Assembly: GCA_036796255.1 (NCBI GenBank)
Contig: DAIRDH010000079.1
Location: forward strand, 1 to 12,014
DNA: 12,014 bases
Direction: 5' to 3'
Source: T3Sed10-241 sp036796255
GTDB taxonomy: Bacteria > Bacteroidota > Bacteroidia > Flavobacteriales_D > Cryomorphaceae
Below are positions 1 through 7,198 of this stretch, one piece after another; position 1 is the stretch's first letter, and every line of letters begins with the position of its first letter. Below the pieces are notes generated by a model that was not told the origin of the DNA, made no database searches, and saw only the letters and a program-made list of their open reading frames with translations. Position numbers and translations under genes: made by a program.

Positions 1-1202
1 ATAAGAGGTATAGTGAGCATGCTGATGATTTGTGGCACCACGATAAACATATTGAAGATGCCCATATACACACCCATGCGCTTCACCGGCACAGAGCCTG
101 CCAGCATCACGTAGGGCATGGCCATAATAGAAGCCCAGGCAATGCCCACCAAGGCCATCAGACCCACAAGCATATAAGGTGACTCTGTAAACTGCATGAG
201 GACAAATCCCAAGCCCCCAATGCTCAGGCACATGGCATGGGTGGCCCTGTTGCCAAGGTGCCTGGACAGCACCGGAATGCTCAGCGAAAAGAGCAGGCAG
301 GCCCCACTGAACACGCTAAATCCTAAATTACCGAACTTTATACCCTCTTCAAAAGCGGCCACCCCCGGCACCGGGGCACTGAATCCGTGCCGCGCCATGG
401 TGAGGGAGTAGTACTGCCACATCAGCGGAAGCGAATACCATGTAAAAAACTTCACCCACCACAATTGCTTCATGGTCGTGGGCATTTCTTTGAAGGCTTC
501 GACAATTTCTGACAAGGTGGATTTCTTTTTGGCCGCATCAATGGCCTCCTGCTGTTCCTCTGTAGGGGGATACTCCTTGGTGGTAAAGACCGTGATGAGT
601 ACAGTGATGAGGATGGTGGCAGCACCTACGTAAAATGACAATTTCACGAAAAGTGGGATGCGCTCCACCTGCTCGCCCACCGTGTAAAGCAAGCCAAGTG
701 CGCCGAGTATGAAGGGCATGAGATTGGCTAAAATCTGGCCCAGGCCCACAAAGAGGCTTTGTATAGCAAAGCCGAGTGAGCGCTGCTTGTCATTGAGCTT
801 GTCGGCTATCAGGGCGCGGAAGGGCTCCATGGTCACGTTGGCGGCTCCATCGAGCAGCCAGAGCAAGGCAGCTGCCTGCCAGAGGTGTACCGAGTTGGGC
901 ATCAGGATGAGTGCCAGGCTCGTGGCGATGGCCCCAAACAGGATGTACGGCTTGCGTCGCCCCATGAGCGGGCTCCAGGTGCGGTCGCTCAAGGCACCGA
1001 CGAAGGGTTGTACCAGCAAACCTGTGATGGGTCCGGCCAGCCAAAGGAAGGGAATTTCGCTTTCTTCGGCACCGAGGTAGCGGTATATGGGGCTCATATT
1101 GGCCTGCTGCAATCCGAAAGCATATTGCACCCCGAGGAAGCCGAGGCTCATGTTCCATATTTGCCAAAAGGAAAGGCGGGGCTTAGCGGCGTGTGGGGTC
1201 AT
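1..1202 (-). CDS. SLC45/sucrose-transporter-like MFS sugar permease (3' end cut by window edge)
   Basis: Likely inner-membrane symporter bringing a disaccharide into the cytoplasm. The first 400 residues are visible and the C-terminus lies outside the window. The protein is very hydrophobic, with at least ten membrane segments. The MFS motif A loop between helices 2 and 3 is clear: GALSDRTWSPLMGRR at residues 69-83, followed by KPYI. Residues 115-134 (WLLDGAANVTMEPFRALIAD) resemble the helix-4 region of plant SUT/SLC45 sucrose transporters, which carry WxLDxANN..GPxRALLAD. The start ATG (1202-1200) overlaps the stop of the upstream kinase gene as ATGA, which fixes the start and implies translational coupling. 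It is the third gene of a hydrolase-kinase-permease operon. SLC45-type permeases also occur in maltose loci of marine Bacteroidota, so the substrate could be sucrose, maltose or a related glucoside. Family placement is by recognised motifs; substrate is inferred. Confidence 0.88.
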   Translation of the reverse strand, partial: MTPHAAKPRLSFWQIWNMSLGFLGVQYAFGLQQANMSPIYRYLGAEESEIPFLWLAGPITGLLVQPFVGALSDRTWSPLMGRRKPYILFGAIATSLALILMPNSVHLWQAAALLWLLDGAANVTMEPFRALIADKLNDKQRSLGFAIQSLFVGLGQILANLMPFILGALGLLYTVGEQVERIPLFVKLSFYVGAATILITVLITVFTTKEYPPTEEQQEAIDAAKKKSTLSEIVEAFKEMPTTMKQLWWVKFFTWYSLPLMWQYYSLTMARHGFSAPVPGVAAFEEGIKFGNLGFSVFSGACLLFSLSIPVLSRHLGNRATHAMCLSIGGLGFVLMQFTESPYMLVGLMALVGIAWASIMAMPYVMLAGSVPVKRMGVYMGIFNMFIVVPQIISMLTIPL

Positions 1203-1834
1203 AAGCGTTCGGCTTGGTAGTTTTTACGGATCAAAATATCGGCCTTTTCAAGCATCGGCGCGATGATGTGGTGCTCCATCTCCAGCACCTGTTCCACAAA
1301 ATTACTCGCCACATCGCGCATCCTGGCTTGCCGGTTGGGCAGTGTATCGTGGTAATTGCGCTCCATGAAGATGTGCAGGTCGGCGCGCGCAAGCGCAAGG
1401 GCGTAGGTGCCTTCGATGATGAGCACCCGGTAGGGCACCATGTTGATCGTTTCCTGGAGTATTTGGTTTTCCTTGTAATACACAAGGGGCTTGGTGATGC
1501 GTGTGTCGCCATTTGCGAAAGCATCGAGATGGCCTTGCAGCAATGCCAGGTCTACTTCCTGAGGCCCTACCCGACTTATATCGGCCTCGCGGGCAGCGTG
1601 GTTGCTGGCAGGGGGCAGGTGGAAGTAATCGTCCTGGTGGAGCACGAAGGCATCCACTCCCCTTCTCAAAAGCTCCTTTTGCAGGGAAATGGCCGTGACA
1701 GACTTACCGCTGCCCGACTCTCCTGCAATGAGCACAATGCGCTTATGAGTAAAGTACTCGGGGCCGCACATCTCAATGATGTCGGCCGCGGTGCGGAGGT
1801 ATTCCGGCTTGATATGAATCACATCGCCTATCAT
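1199..1834 (-). CDS. Uridine-kinase/phosphoribulokinase-like P-loop kinase, probably acting on a sugar
   Basis: A 211-residue soluble P-loop kinase. The Walker A motif GESGSGKS is at residues 38-45. QDDYF at 67-71 matches the substrate-site DxFY region of the uridine kinase/PRK superfamily. VLIIEGTYAL at 137-146 matches the family's EGI(L/F)AL strand, and the Arg-rich RQARMRDV at 168-175 fits the lid region. The reading frame stays open upstream for 26 more codons, but these lie inside the hydrolase gene. I chose the ATG at 1834-1832 because it overlaps the hydrolase stop as ATGA. Its own stop overlaps the permease start in the same way. Sitting between a glycosidase and a sugar permease, it more likely phosphorylates a hydrolysis product such as fructose or glucose than uridine. 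I recall FrcK of Sinorhizobium as a precedent for a kinase of this broad fold in a fructose operon. A housekeeping uridine kinase or a glycerate-type kinase remains possible. Confidence 0.85.
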   Translation of the reverse strand: MIGDVIHIKPEYLRTAADIIEMCGPEYFTHKRIVLIAGESGSGKSVTAISLQKELLRRGVDAFVLHQDDYFHLPPASNHAAREADISRVGPQEVDLALLQGHLDAFANGDTRITKPLVYYKENQILQETINMVPYRVLIIEGTYALALARADLHIFMERNYHDTLPNRQARMRDVASNFVEQVLEMEHHIIAPMLEKADILIRKNYQAERL

Positions 1835-3060
1835 GGGAGCAAGTCGTGTAAAATGTGAAGTGGGTCGCGTACTGCCTTTTCGGCAAATAGCCAGCCCGCG
1901 GCGGAATAGCACAGCTGTTGCATGCCATGGGGCGCACCGGTCTCCGTATCAAAATATTCGTAAAAAGTACCCGCCGGCGCTTCCCTCTCGAGGGCGCGGG
2001 CCATGTGGTCGTGAATGGCCGAGGCGGCTTCCACCTTACCATTGGCTGCCAAAGCGAGGCACATCAACCCGCTAAATACAGGCCAGGCGCCCCCATTATG
2101 AAAGTGGTGGGGCCTATTCTTGAAGCGGTAATTGTAGTTATTGGCAAGGAATGCCCAGTCGGGATCGCCAGGTGTGATCACCGGCCAGAATGCTGGGAGC
2201 AGGCCATGGGGCAATTCGGACGCCAGCTTTTCCATAAAGGCGCAGGTCGTATCCAATTTTTGCGTGAAGCCAAGCAACAAAGCCAGCGCATTGCCGGCCA
2301 TATCCCAGCGGGTATCATAACCCATAGGACTTACCGAAGCGAACAGACAACCAGGATCGTGCGCTATCCTGCCATAAGCCTCTGCATGGTAAAGTGGCCT
2401 TTGGGGGTGCTGGGTGTACATGTAATTGCTTTCCATCTTTTCCTTAACCAGTTGGGCTTTTTCACTGAAAGCCTTTCCCATACGGACTCCGCTGTCGTTG
2501 GCAAAAACTTCGGCAGCGAGCCGCAGGCCCCAGAGCCGCAGTAGGTTATCATAGAGCGTATGTCCTTGAATGACGTACTCGTCTGCCCAATTACCGCCGA
2601 TAGGGGTGTATATGAGGTGTCCGAGGTTCATTTCCCATATTTCCAGCACCTGCATGGCCCGGAGCACGCCCTGTTTTGTTTCATCTGGTTTTGCAATAGC
2701 TTCAGGCCTGCACTTGAGTAAAAGCAAAGCGCCCACTACCCACCAGGCAGTGGCATCGACCCTGCCGGCTGTGCTGCCGTAACTCACTTTGGGTGGGCTT
2801 GAAAGGTCTACATTAGACGGAATGATACCAGTCATGTGTTGCTGCGCGCCGAGGGTTTCCACAGTTTTGGCAAAGTGCCTGATGAGCACCTCATCTGCGT
2901 ACAGCAAGCCAGCGAGGCCCGCAATGATGCCATCACGCGCCCACACCCGGCGGTAGTTGTCAGCCCCATTTGCGGAAGCGACTATGCCCTGAGGCACGCA
3001 GCTGCTGTGCAATACATGCAGGGCCTGTGTTATTGTAATGTCCGTATCAGAAAAGGCCAT
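1831..3060 (-). CDS. GH100-like (neutral/alkaline invertase-like) cytoplasmic glycoside hydrolase
   Basis: A 409-residue protein with no signal peptide, so cytoplasmic. It resembles the (alpha/alpha)6-barrel invertases of GH100, which hydrolyse sucrose to glucose and fructose. Matches in order: NYRRVWARDG at 35-44 (GH100 NYDQVFVRDF); GRVDATAWW at 99-107 (GRVAPVDSGLWW), whose Asp102 aligns with the family's general acid; HNGGAWPV at 321-328 (YHNGGSWPV); and FYEYFD at 366-371 (WPEYYD), whose Glu368 aligns with the proposed catalytic base. All key residues are therefore present. The length is a little short of the roughly 450-550 residues of typical GH100 enzymes. It is the first gene of the operon, starting 23 bp past a terminator palindrome, and its stop overlaps the kinase start (ATGA). 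Automated annotation could call it amylo-alpha-1,6-glucosidase or debranching-like because of the shared fold. The assignment is from remembered family motifs; the exact substrate is inferred. Confidence 0.8.
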   Translation of the reverse strand: MAFSDTDITITQALHVLHSSCVPQGIVASANGADNYRRVWARDGIIAGLAGLLYADEVLIRHFAKTVETLGAQQHMTGIIPSNVDLSSPPKVSYGSTAGRVDATAWWVVGALLLLKCRPEAIAKPDETKQGVLRAMQVLEIWEMNLGHLIYTPIGGNWADEYVIQGHTLYDNLLRLWGLRLAAEVFANDSGVRMGKAFSEKAQLVKEKMESNYMYTQHPQRPLYHAEAYGRIAHDPGCLFASVSPMGYDTRWDMAGNALALLLGFTQKLDTTCAFMEKLASELPHGLLPAFWPVITPGDPDWAFLANNYNYRFKNRPHHFHNGGAWPVFSGLMCLALAANGKVEAASAIHDHMARALEREAPAGTFYEYFDTETGAPHGMQQLCYSAAGWLFAEKAVRDPLHILHDLLP

Positions 3061-3082
3061 TGAGGTGTGAAGTTAATTGAAA

Positions 3083-3117
3083 TTAAAACCATGCGGGCCT
3101 TTCCCGCATGGTTTTAA
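3083..3117 (-). terminator. Perfect 15-bp stem-loop terminator between receptor and hydrolase genes
   Basis: TTAAAACCATGCGGG at 3083-3097 pairs perfectly with CCCGCATGGTTTTAA at 3103-3117 around a 5-nt loop. Read on the minus strand, the stem ends in TTTTAATTT. It begins 22 bp after the receptor stop codon and ends 22 bp before the hydrolase start codon. The A/T flanks make it potentially bidirectional. It should end or attenuate receptor transcription, so the downstream operon is probably expressed at a lower level by read-through or from a weak local start. The only -7-like box before the hydrolase is TAACTTCA (3075-3068), which is a poor match to TAnnTTTG. Confidence 0.85.
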
Positions 3118-3139
3118 CCTTATCTATCTGAACCTTAAA

Positions 3140-5767
3140 TCAAAACCTCAGCATAACTGAAGCACCTATCGTGCGGCCCACAATGCTGCGTGCACGCACA
3201 AAGTTGATCTGATTGTCAGCAATAGCACCTTCTTCAGCTTCGGTGAGTCCGAGCGCATCAAAAAGGTTATTGCCCAGCAAGGATACCGCAAGGTTCTTGT
3301 TGATCTGATAGCGCAGGAAGCCGTTAACGAATACATATCCTGGCATCCACAATTCGTTATTGTCCTGGGTGTACGCTCCGGTTTGACCCATCACAGTGGC
3401 ACCCAGGTTGATCTTATCACTTATTTTGTAGGTAGGTGTTGCAAAGTACATCAGCGCGGGCTGCCTTCTGGGGGCATTGCCGTCATTGACACCTGAAGTA
3501 ATGGTAGCATCAGTATACGTTAATCCGCCGCGCAGCTCAAGTTTTTTAAGATTAACTGCGCCTTCTACTTCCAATCCGAATGCCTGGTAGTTGTTGTCAA
3601 TGATATTTTGGGTGGTGAGTTCAAAGCCGCCTTCTTCAGTAGTTTGGGCATAGAAAGCCGTAACGAATACAGCTGCACTGCGGAAGTTTTTCTTCCAACC
3701 AATCTCAGCCTGATCAATCATATCGAGCGCATTGAGGTCGACTCCGCCGCTATAAGGCAAGCCCTGGAAGAGGATGCGGTCGGCCTTGGCGGCACCACCA
3801 CGGCTGAATCGCCCGAAGATGGCCTGGGTTTCGTCGAGTTTGTAATTCGCTCCGAATGAGAAGGAAAGGTACTCGTAGGTATAATCTACGGGGGTGCGGT
3901 TCTCGTTGTCCACGAAGAAGACCTCTTGCTCATTGGCGCCAATTTCGCCATCGTTGTTCATATCGAAAGGCCGCGAGCTGCCTCCGGCAAAGGAGCCATT
4001 CACTGCACCGATGTCATAGCGCACAGATGCGTCAAGAAAGAGCTTGCCATTGACGTTGTAGGAGGCTGCCATGTACGGCGCATTGGTGGTGTGCTGGGTG
4101 TCATAGTTGCGGTGCAGATTTCCCCAGGCAGGTGTTCCGTAGGCATAAAGCCCGTTGGTACTGAAAGGCGTGCCATCCTCGCCAAAAACATTTACCGGAC
4201 GCGCATTTTCCCCGTTTACATCGAAGAGGTAGGAATTCCAAAGCCATGACATCGAAATGTTCTGTACCGATCGGAAATAGCCGAAGGTCAGGTCAAGGTT
4301 GTCCAGGCTCTTCTTGATTCTAAAATCATTGGTAAAGAGGTTGAAGTCGTTGAGCTCAGTATCAAAAAGATGCAGTCTCATGAGGAGATTGTTACCTGCA
4401 TGCCCGTTGCCGAAAGGTGAGCCATCAGCATATTGCAGGCTGGCTCCTGCCCCCCCTACTGACTCCGCAATTGATGAGGCATCGCCTACTTCAGCGGGAA
4501 AGGGTGACACAAATCGGCCTGAGTTAAAAGCCATGCGGGTGCGGCCCTCGAAGCTCCAGCCATCACCGAGGTCGGAAATGAATTCAGCACCGATGGCGGT
4601 AGATACAGGGTTCATGCCGTCCATAACATTGCTGCGGCGCAGCCCTCCATCTGGGCCTGTACTCAGATTGGAAGTGAAAAAGGGAGAGTGCATGGTGCCG
4701 CGGAGGGCGTCAAAGCCGGCAATGTTTCCCCATTCGGGATTGGCATTGGTGCCGGTAACCTGCATAGGCATAGGCAGAAAGGCTGGAGTGCGGTCGTTGA
4801 GATGTTTCAGGTATACCCTGGCATGCCCGTTCTTGAAACGCTTGGTAAGGTTGGCCTTGATCTGCCCGCCCTGGTTGGCGCGGAAGCCCGATTCGCGGAA
4901 TCCTTCGCCCTGGCGCATAAAACCTCCTATGTGAAAACTCACATCATTGCCCAGCGGCGCACCGTACTCAAAATCGGTGCGGAAATTGTCGAAGTTCAAT
5001 CCTACATTGGTCACGATAGAACCGCCAGCCACAGCACCGGTTTTACTTATGAAGTTAATAATACCGGCTGGTGAATTGCTGGCCATGGTTGAGGCCGAAC
5101 CGCCACGTATAGCTTCGATGCGCTGTATGGTCTGGTCAGCCCGAAGGAAGATGTCGGCAGTACCGAAAGAAATGTCGCCAAACTGGAGTATAGGCATGCC
5201 ATCCTCTTGAAGCTGCAAGTATTTGGCCCCTCCAGAAGAGATCGGCACGCCACGAACGGTGATGTTGGTATTTCCTTCTCCAGCCGATGCTTCAGCACGC
5301 ACACCAGGAATGGTGCGCAACAGTTCAGCGGTGTTGGCAGGATTCTGCTCAAGAAGTGCAGTCGGTCTGATGGTGGTCATTGACACCGAACTTTCAAGTT
5401 TCGATACCGGATTAGATACCCCTGTTATTACCAGCTCATTGAGGCTTAACGCGTCTTTTTTGAGCTGCACCGCAACCTCAGTGGTTTTCTCATCTGATAC
5501 AAGCACTTCAACCTTTTCAGCAGTGTAACCTATTTGCTTCACTACGAGGGTATAGCTTCCTGCGTCCAAATTCGGAATTTTAAATTTTCCATCCATATCG
5601 GTCACCGCGCCACCACCAGTTTCAAGTACCTGAACGGTCGAGAAGGGCAAGGTGCCATCTTCGCCGCTCACGCTGCCCGTGATTGTGCCCTGGGCTAAAA
5701 GGTAGTTACCCAAAGCCGTCATAATGCAAAGCATTAACACTTGTTTAATCAGTATATATTTCTTCAT
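3140..5767 (-). CDS. TonB-dependent outer-membrane receptor, probable disaccharide importer (no SusD partner)
   Basis: An 875-residue outer-membrane active transporter powered by TonB-ExbBD. A signal peptide (residues 1-26, ending LLAQ) is followed by a carboxypeptidase-regulatory-like beta-sandwich (about 27-103, with GKFKIPNLDAGSYTL). The plug domain is at about 120-245, with LLRTIPGVR, ITVRGVPI, RIEAIRGGSAST and SNSPAGIINFIS. The remainder is a large beta-barrel ending in Phe875, the usual terminal aromatic for outer-membrane insertion. Residues 602-613 form an EF-hand-like loop (DMNNDGEIGANE), probably in an extracellular loop. The gene is divergent from a LacI-family regulator across tandem operators, and precedes the hydrolase-kinase-permease operon, so it likely takes up the same sugar. 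No SusD-like lipoprotein lies beside it, unlike classical glycan loci, which suits a small soluble substrate. A siderophore or cobalamin receptor is less likely in this setting. The start ATG is preceded by a signal peptide-compatible region and a TAGATTTG promoter box 22 nt upstream. Confidence 0.92.
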   Translation of the reverse strand: MKKYILIKQVLMLCIMTALGNYLLAQGTITGSVSGEDGTLPFSTVQVLETGGGAVTDMDGKFKIPNLDAGSYTLVVKQIGYTAEKVEVLVSDEKTTEVAVQLKKDALSLNELVITGVSNPVSKLESSVSMTTIRPTALLEQNPANTAELLRTIPGVRAEASAGEGNTNITVRGVPISSGGAKYLQLQEDGMPILQFGDISFGTADIFLRADQTIQRIEAIRGGSASTMASNSPAGIINFISKTGAVAGGSIVTNVGLNFDNFRTDFEYGAPLGNDVSFHIGGFMRQGEGFRESGFRANQGGQIKANLTKRFKNGHARVYLKHLNDRTPAFLPMPMQVTGTNANPEWGNIAGFDALRGTMHSPFFTSNLSTGPDGGLRRSNVMDGMNPVSTAIGAEFISDLGDGWSFEGRTRMAFNSGRFVSPFPAEVGDASSIAESVGGAGASLQYADGSPFGNGHAGNNLLMRLHLFDTELNDFNLFTNDFRIKKSLDNLDLTFGYFRSVQNISMSWLWNSYLFDVNGENARPVNVFGEDGTPFSTNGLYAYGTPAWGNLHRNYDTQHTTNAPYMAASYNVNGKLFLDASVRYDIGAVNGSFAGGSSRPFDMNNDGEIGANEQEVFFVDNENRTPVDYTYEYLSFSFGANYKLDETQAIFGRFSRGGAAKADRILFQGLPYSGGVDLNALDMIDQAEIGWKKNFRSAAVFVTAFYAQTTEEGGFELTTQNIIDNNYQAFGLEVEGAVNLKKLELRGGLTYTDATITSGVNDGNAPRRQPALMYFATPTYKISDKINLGATVMGQTGAYTQDNNELWMPGYVFVNGFLRYQINKNLAVSLLGNNLFDALGLTEAEEGAIADNQINFVRARSIVGRTIGASVMLRF

Positions 5768-5789
5768 TGTGAATGGTGTTTGTTTGACA

Positions 5790-5797
5790 CAAATCTA
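5790..5797 (-). promoter_or_regulatory. Bacteroidota -7 box of the receptor promoter
   Basis: TAGATTTG on the minus strand is an exact match to the TAnnTTTG -7 consensus. It lies 22 nt before the receptor start codon, giving a leader of roughly 15-18 nt. I see no good TTG -33 element at the usual spacing, so the promoter may need an activator. The LacI-type operators sit about 50-70 bp upstream of the box rather than over it. Confidence 0.6.
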
Positions 5798-5845
5798 GGC
5801 CAGACTTTGACTAATTATATGTAGCTGAATACTTCGCAACGTAAA

Positions 5846-5869
5846 GCAATCGGTTGCGCAATCGGTTGC
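5846..5869. promoter_or_regulatory. Tandem LacI-family operators (2 x GCAATCGGTTGC)
   Basis: Two identical 12-bp units abut at 5846-5857 and 5858-5869. Each is an imperfect palindrome, GCAA-TCGG-TTGC. It has the GCAA/TTGC half-sites expected for LacI-family regulators, which usually bind sites such as CGCAANCGNTTGCG. Extra half-sites flank them: CGCAAC at 5835-5840 and TTGCGC at 5880-5885. The block lies between the divergent regulator and receptor genes and is the obvious binding site for the adjacent regulator. Relative to the receptor it is upstream of the -7 box; relative to the regulator it would cover a possible -33 element. The rest of the 263-bp gap (5895-6030) shows only a lone GCGCAAC half-site near 6000. 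Confidence 0.8.
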
Positions 5870-5894
5870 GGTTGATTAATTGCGCGTATTTTTA
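5866..5894 (+). promoter_or_regulatory. Possible promoter of the LacI-family gene
   Basis: TTG at 5866-5868 is followed after 18 nt by TATTTTTA (5887-5894), which matches 7 of 8 positions of TAnnTTTG. The -33 element lies inside the second operator copy, which would allow autorepression. The leader before the 6031 start would be about 130 nt. This is a weak, pattern-only call; no better candidate was seen closer to the gene. Confidence 0.35.
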
Positions 5895-6030
5895 CCACAA
5901 TTGTTCATATCTTACTCGAAATATTCGCTCAATTTTAGACTGCTTTGGTACCCATGCTGATGTTCTCCTTACAACAATACCCAAATGCGCTACATCTCTG
6001 CGCAACTATTAACTGCTTTTTCGTTCCTAT

Positions 6031-7068
6031 ATGAGTCGCAGAATCACAATTAAGGACATCTCAAAGATGGCGGGAGTCAATCCTTCTACCGTGTCGCGCG
6101 CCTTGCGAAATCATCCAGATATCAGCAGCGATGTCAAAGAGCGCATTAAAAATATCGCCAAGCAGTTCAATTATACGCCCAATAAAATTGCCAGCAACCT
6201 GCGCAGCAATTCCAACCCTACACTCGCATTGATCATTCCTGAAATCAACATGTTCTTTTTTCCATCCGTAATCAACGGTGTGACACAAGAGGCAACCCTG
6301 GCAGGATATCATGTGATGGTGCTGCAATGCAATGAGGAGTTAAAGCGAGAGGAAGAGAACATTCAAGTGTGTATTGATAACAGGGTGAGCGGCATCATTA
6401 TTTCGCTGAGCCGTGAAAGCAATCAACTAGACCACATTAGCAAGGCGGTTGAATTTGGAATCCCGGTTGTGTTTTTTGACAAAGCCCCTCCTGGTGGCAA
6501 CTTCGACACCATTAAAATTGACGACGAGCGTGCGGCATACAATGCTGTGAAATATCTGGAAAAAAATGGATGCAAGCATATTGCGGGACTTCTCGGACAT
6601 CCGGGCATGAGTATATCCCGACAGCGCTTGTCGGGATACTCACAAGCAGTGGCTGAACTGAACATAGAAAATGTGGGTGTTGCCAATTGCTACAGCATGG
6701 GAGAAGCACGAAATGCTACAATTAAATTCGCAAACCAAGGGATAGATGGGATTTTCGCCATGAGTGATGAATTGATTTCAGGCATTGTACCAGCATTAAA
6801 AGGTGCCCAAATCTCCATTCCCGACCAGTGCCGCATTGTTGGCATTAGTGATGGTAAGCTGCCTTACTTCTTCACCGACCCTATTGAATTTCTACACCAC
6901 GATGGATTCCGGGCCGGACAGCTCTCGGTGCAGCGCCTTATTGAAATTATTGAGATGACTGGCTCCAATACCCCCCGGATGCACATCCTCGACACCCCAC
7001 TCATGAGCAACCAGCAAGTTTTGAATCTGCCCAATCAGCAAGATGAACTTCCTGCCCCCCTTATTTAA
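6031..7068 (+). CDS. LacI/GalR-family sugar-responsive transcriptional regulator
   Basis: A 345-residue DNA-binding regulator. The N-terminal helix-turn-helix covers residues 5-27 (TIKDISKMAGVNPSTVSRAL), with the recognition helix at 17-25. The hinge helix at 48-58 (YTPNKIASNLR) carries Leu57 at the minor-groove lever position. The periplasmic-binding-protein-like effector domain follows (about 63-330), with LALIIPEI, the GIIISLS strand, VVFFDKAP, a GC-KHIAGLLG core and GIFAMSDE. The length is typical of the family. It is divergent from the TonB receptor across two LacI-type operators, so it most likely controls the receptor and perhaps the catabolic operon, with a sugar or sugar phosphate as inducer. 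The operators lie upstream of the receptor -7 box, so activation is as plausible as repression. The start ATG fits the family N-terminus, and there is no Shine-Dalgarno sequence. Its A+T content appears somewhat higher than that of neighbouring genes. Confidence 0.95.
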   Translation: MSRRITIKDISKMAGVNPSTVSRALRNHPDISSDVKERIKNIAKQFNYTPNKIASNLRSNSNPTLALIIPEINMFFFPSVINGVTQEATLAGYHVMVLQCNEELKREEENIQVCIDNRVSGIIISLSRESNQLDHISKAVEFGIPVVFFDKAPPGGNFDTIKIDDERAAYNAVKYLEKNGCKHIAGLLGHPGMSISRQRLSGYSQAVAELNIENVGVANCYSMGEARNATIKFANQGIDGIFAMSDELISGIVPALKGAQISIPDQCRIVGISDGKLPYFFTDPIEFLHHDGFRAGQLSVQRLIEIIEMTGSNTPRMHILDTPLMSNQQVLNLPNQQDELPAPLI

Positions 7069-7096
7069 TACCGAATATGTGTTAGTCCACTGTATG

Positions 7097-7130
7097 ATTT
7101 TCGGGGTTATTTTGATTTATTCCCGAAAAT
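7097..7130 (+). terminator. Stem-loop after the LacI-family gene, probable terminator
   Basis: ATTTTCGGG (7097-7105) pairs perfectly with CCCGAAAAT (7122-7130) across a 16-nt loop, starting 29 nt after the regulator stop. A short T-run (7138-7142) follows after a 7-nt gap, so it is not a textbook intrinsic terminator. Position between two co-directional but unrelated genes favours termination. The remaining intergenic sequence to 7198 shows only a weak -7-like box, TATCTTCC at 7187-7194. Confidence 0.5.
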
Positions 7131-7198
7131 GTGTGGGTTTTTCCTGAAATGTGATCAGCGGATAGCCCTTTTTCGCTTTTCGAGCTTATCTTCCTCCA

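Noticed and set aside
1214..1858. Long plus-strand open frame (214 codons) antisense to the kinase gene.
   Set aside because: It mirrors the kinase frame, has no recognisable motif, and the opposite strand has clear Walker A and URK motifs with ATGA-coupled ends.
1835..1912. Upstream extension of the kinase reading frame (26 extra codons).
   Set aside because: It lies inside the hydrolase gene and its residues look out of place; the ATGA overlap at 1834 gives a better start.
3083..3117. The 15-bp palindrome as an insertion-sequence end or REP element.
   Set aside because: No transposase or second copy is in the window, and the U-rich exit just after a stop codon fits a terminator.
5846..5869. 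The tandem 12-bp repeat as a CRISPR-like or microsatellite repeat.
   Set aside because: Only two units, no spacers, and each unit is a LacI-type palindrome placed between a LacI gene and its likely target.
5917..5927. Small palindrome CGAAATATTCG between the divergent genes as a third operator.
   Set aside because: Only four base pairs per arm and unlike the GCAA/TTGC half-sites; not supported.
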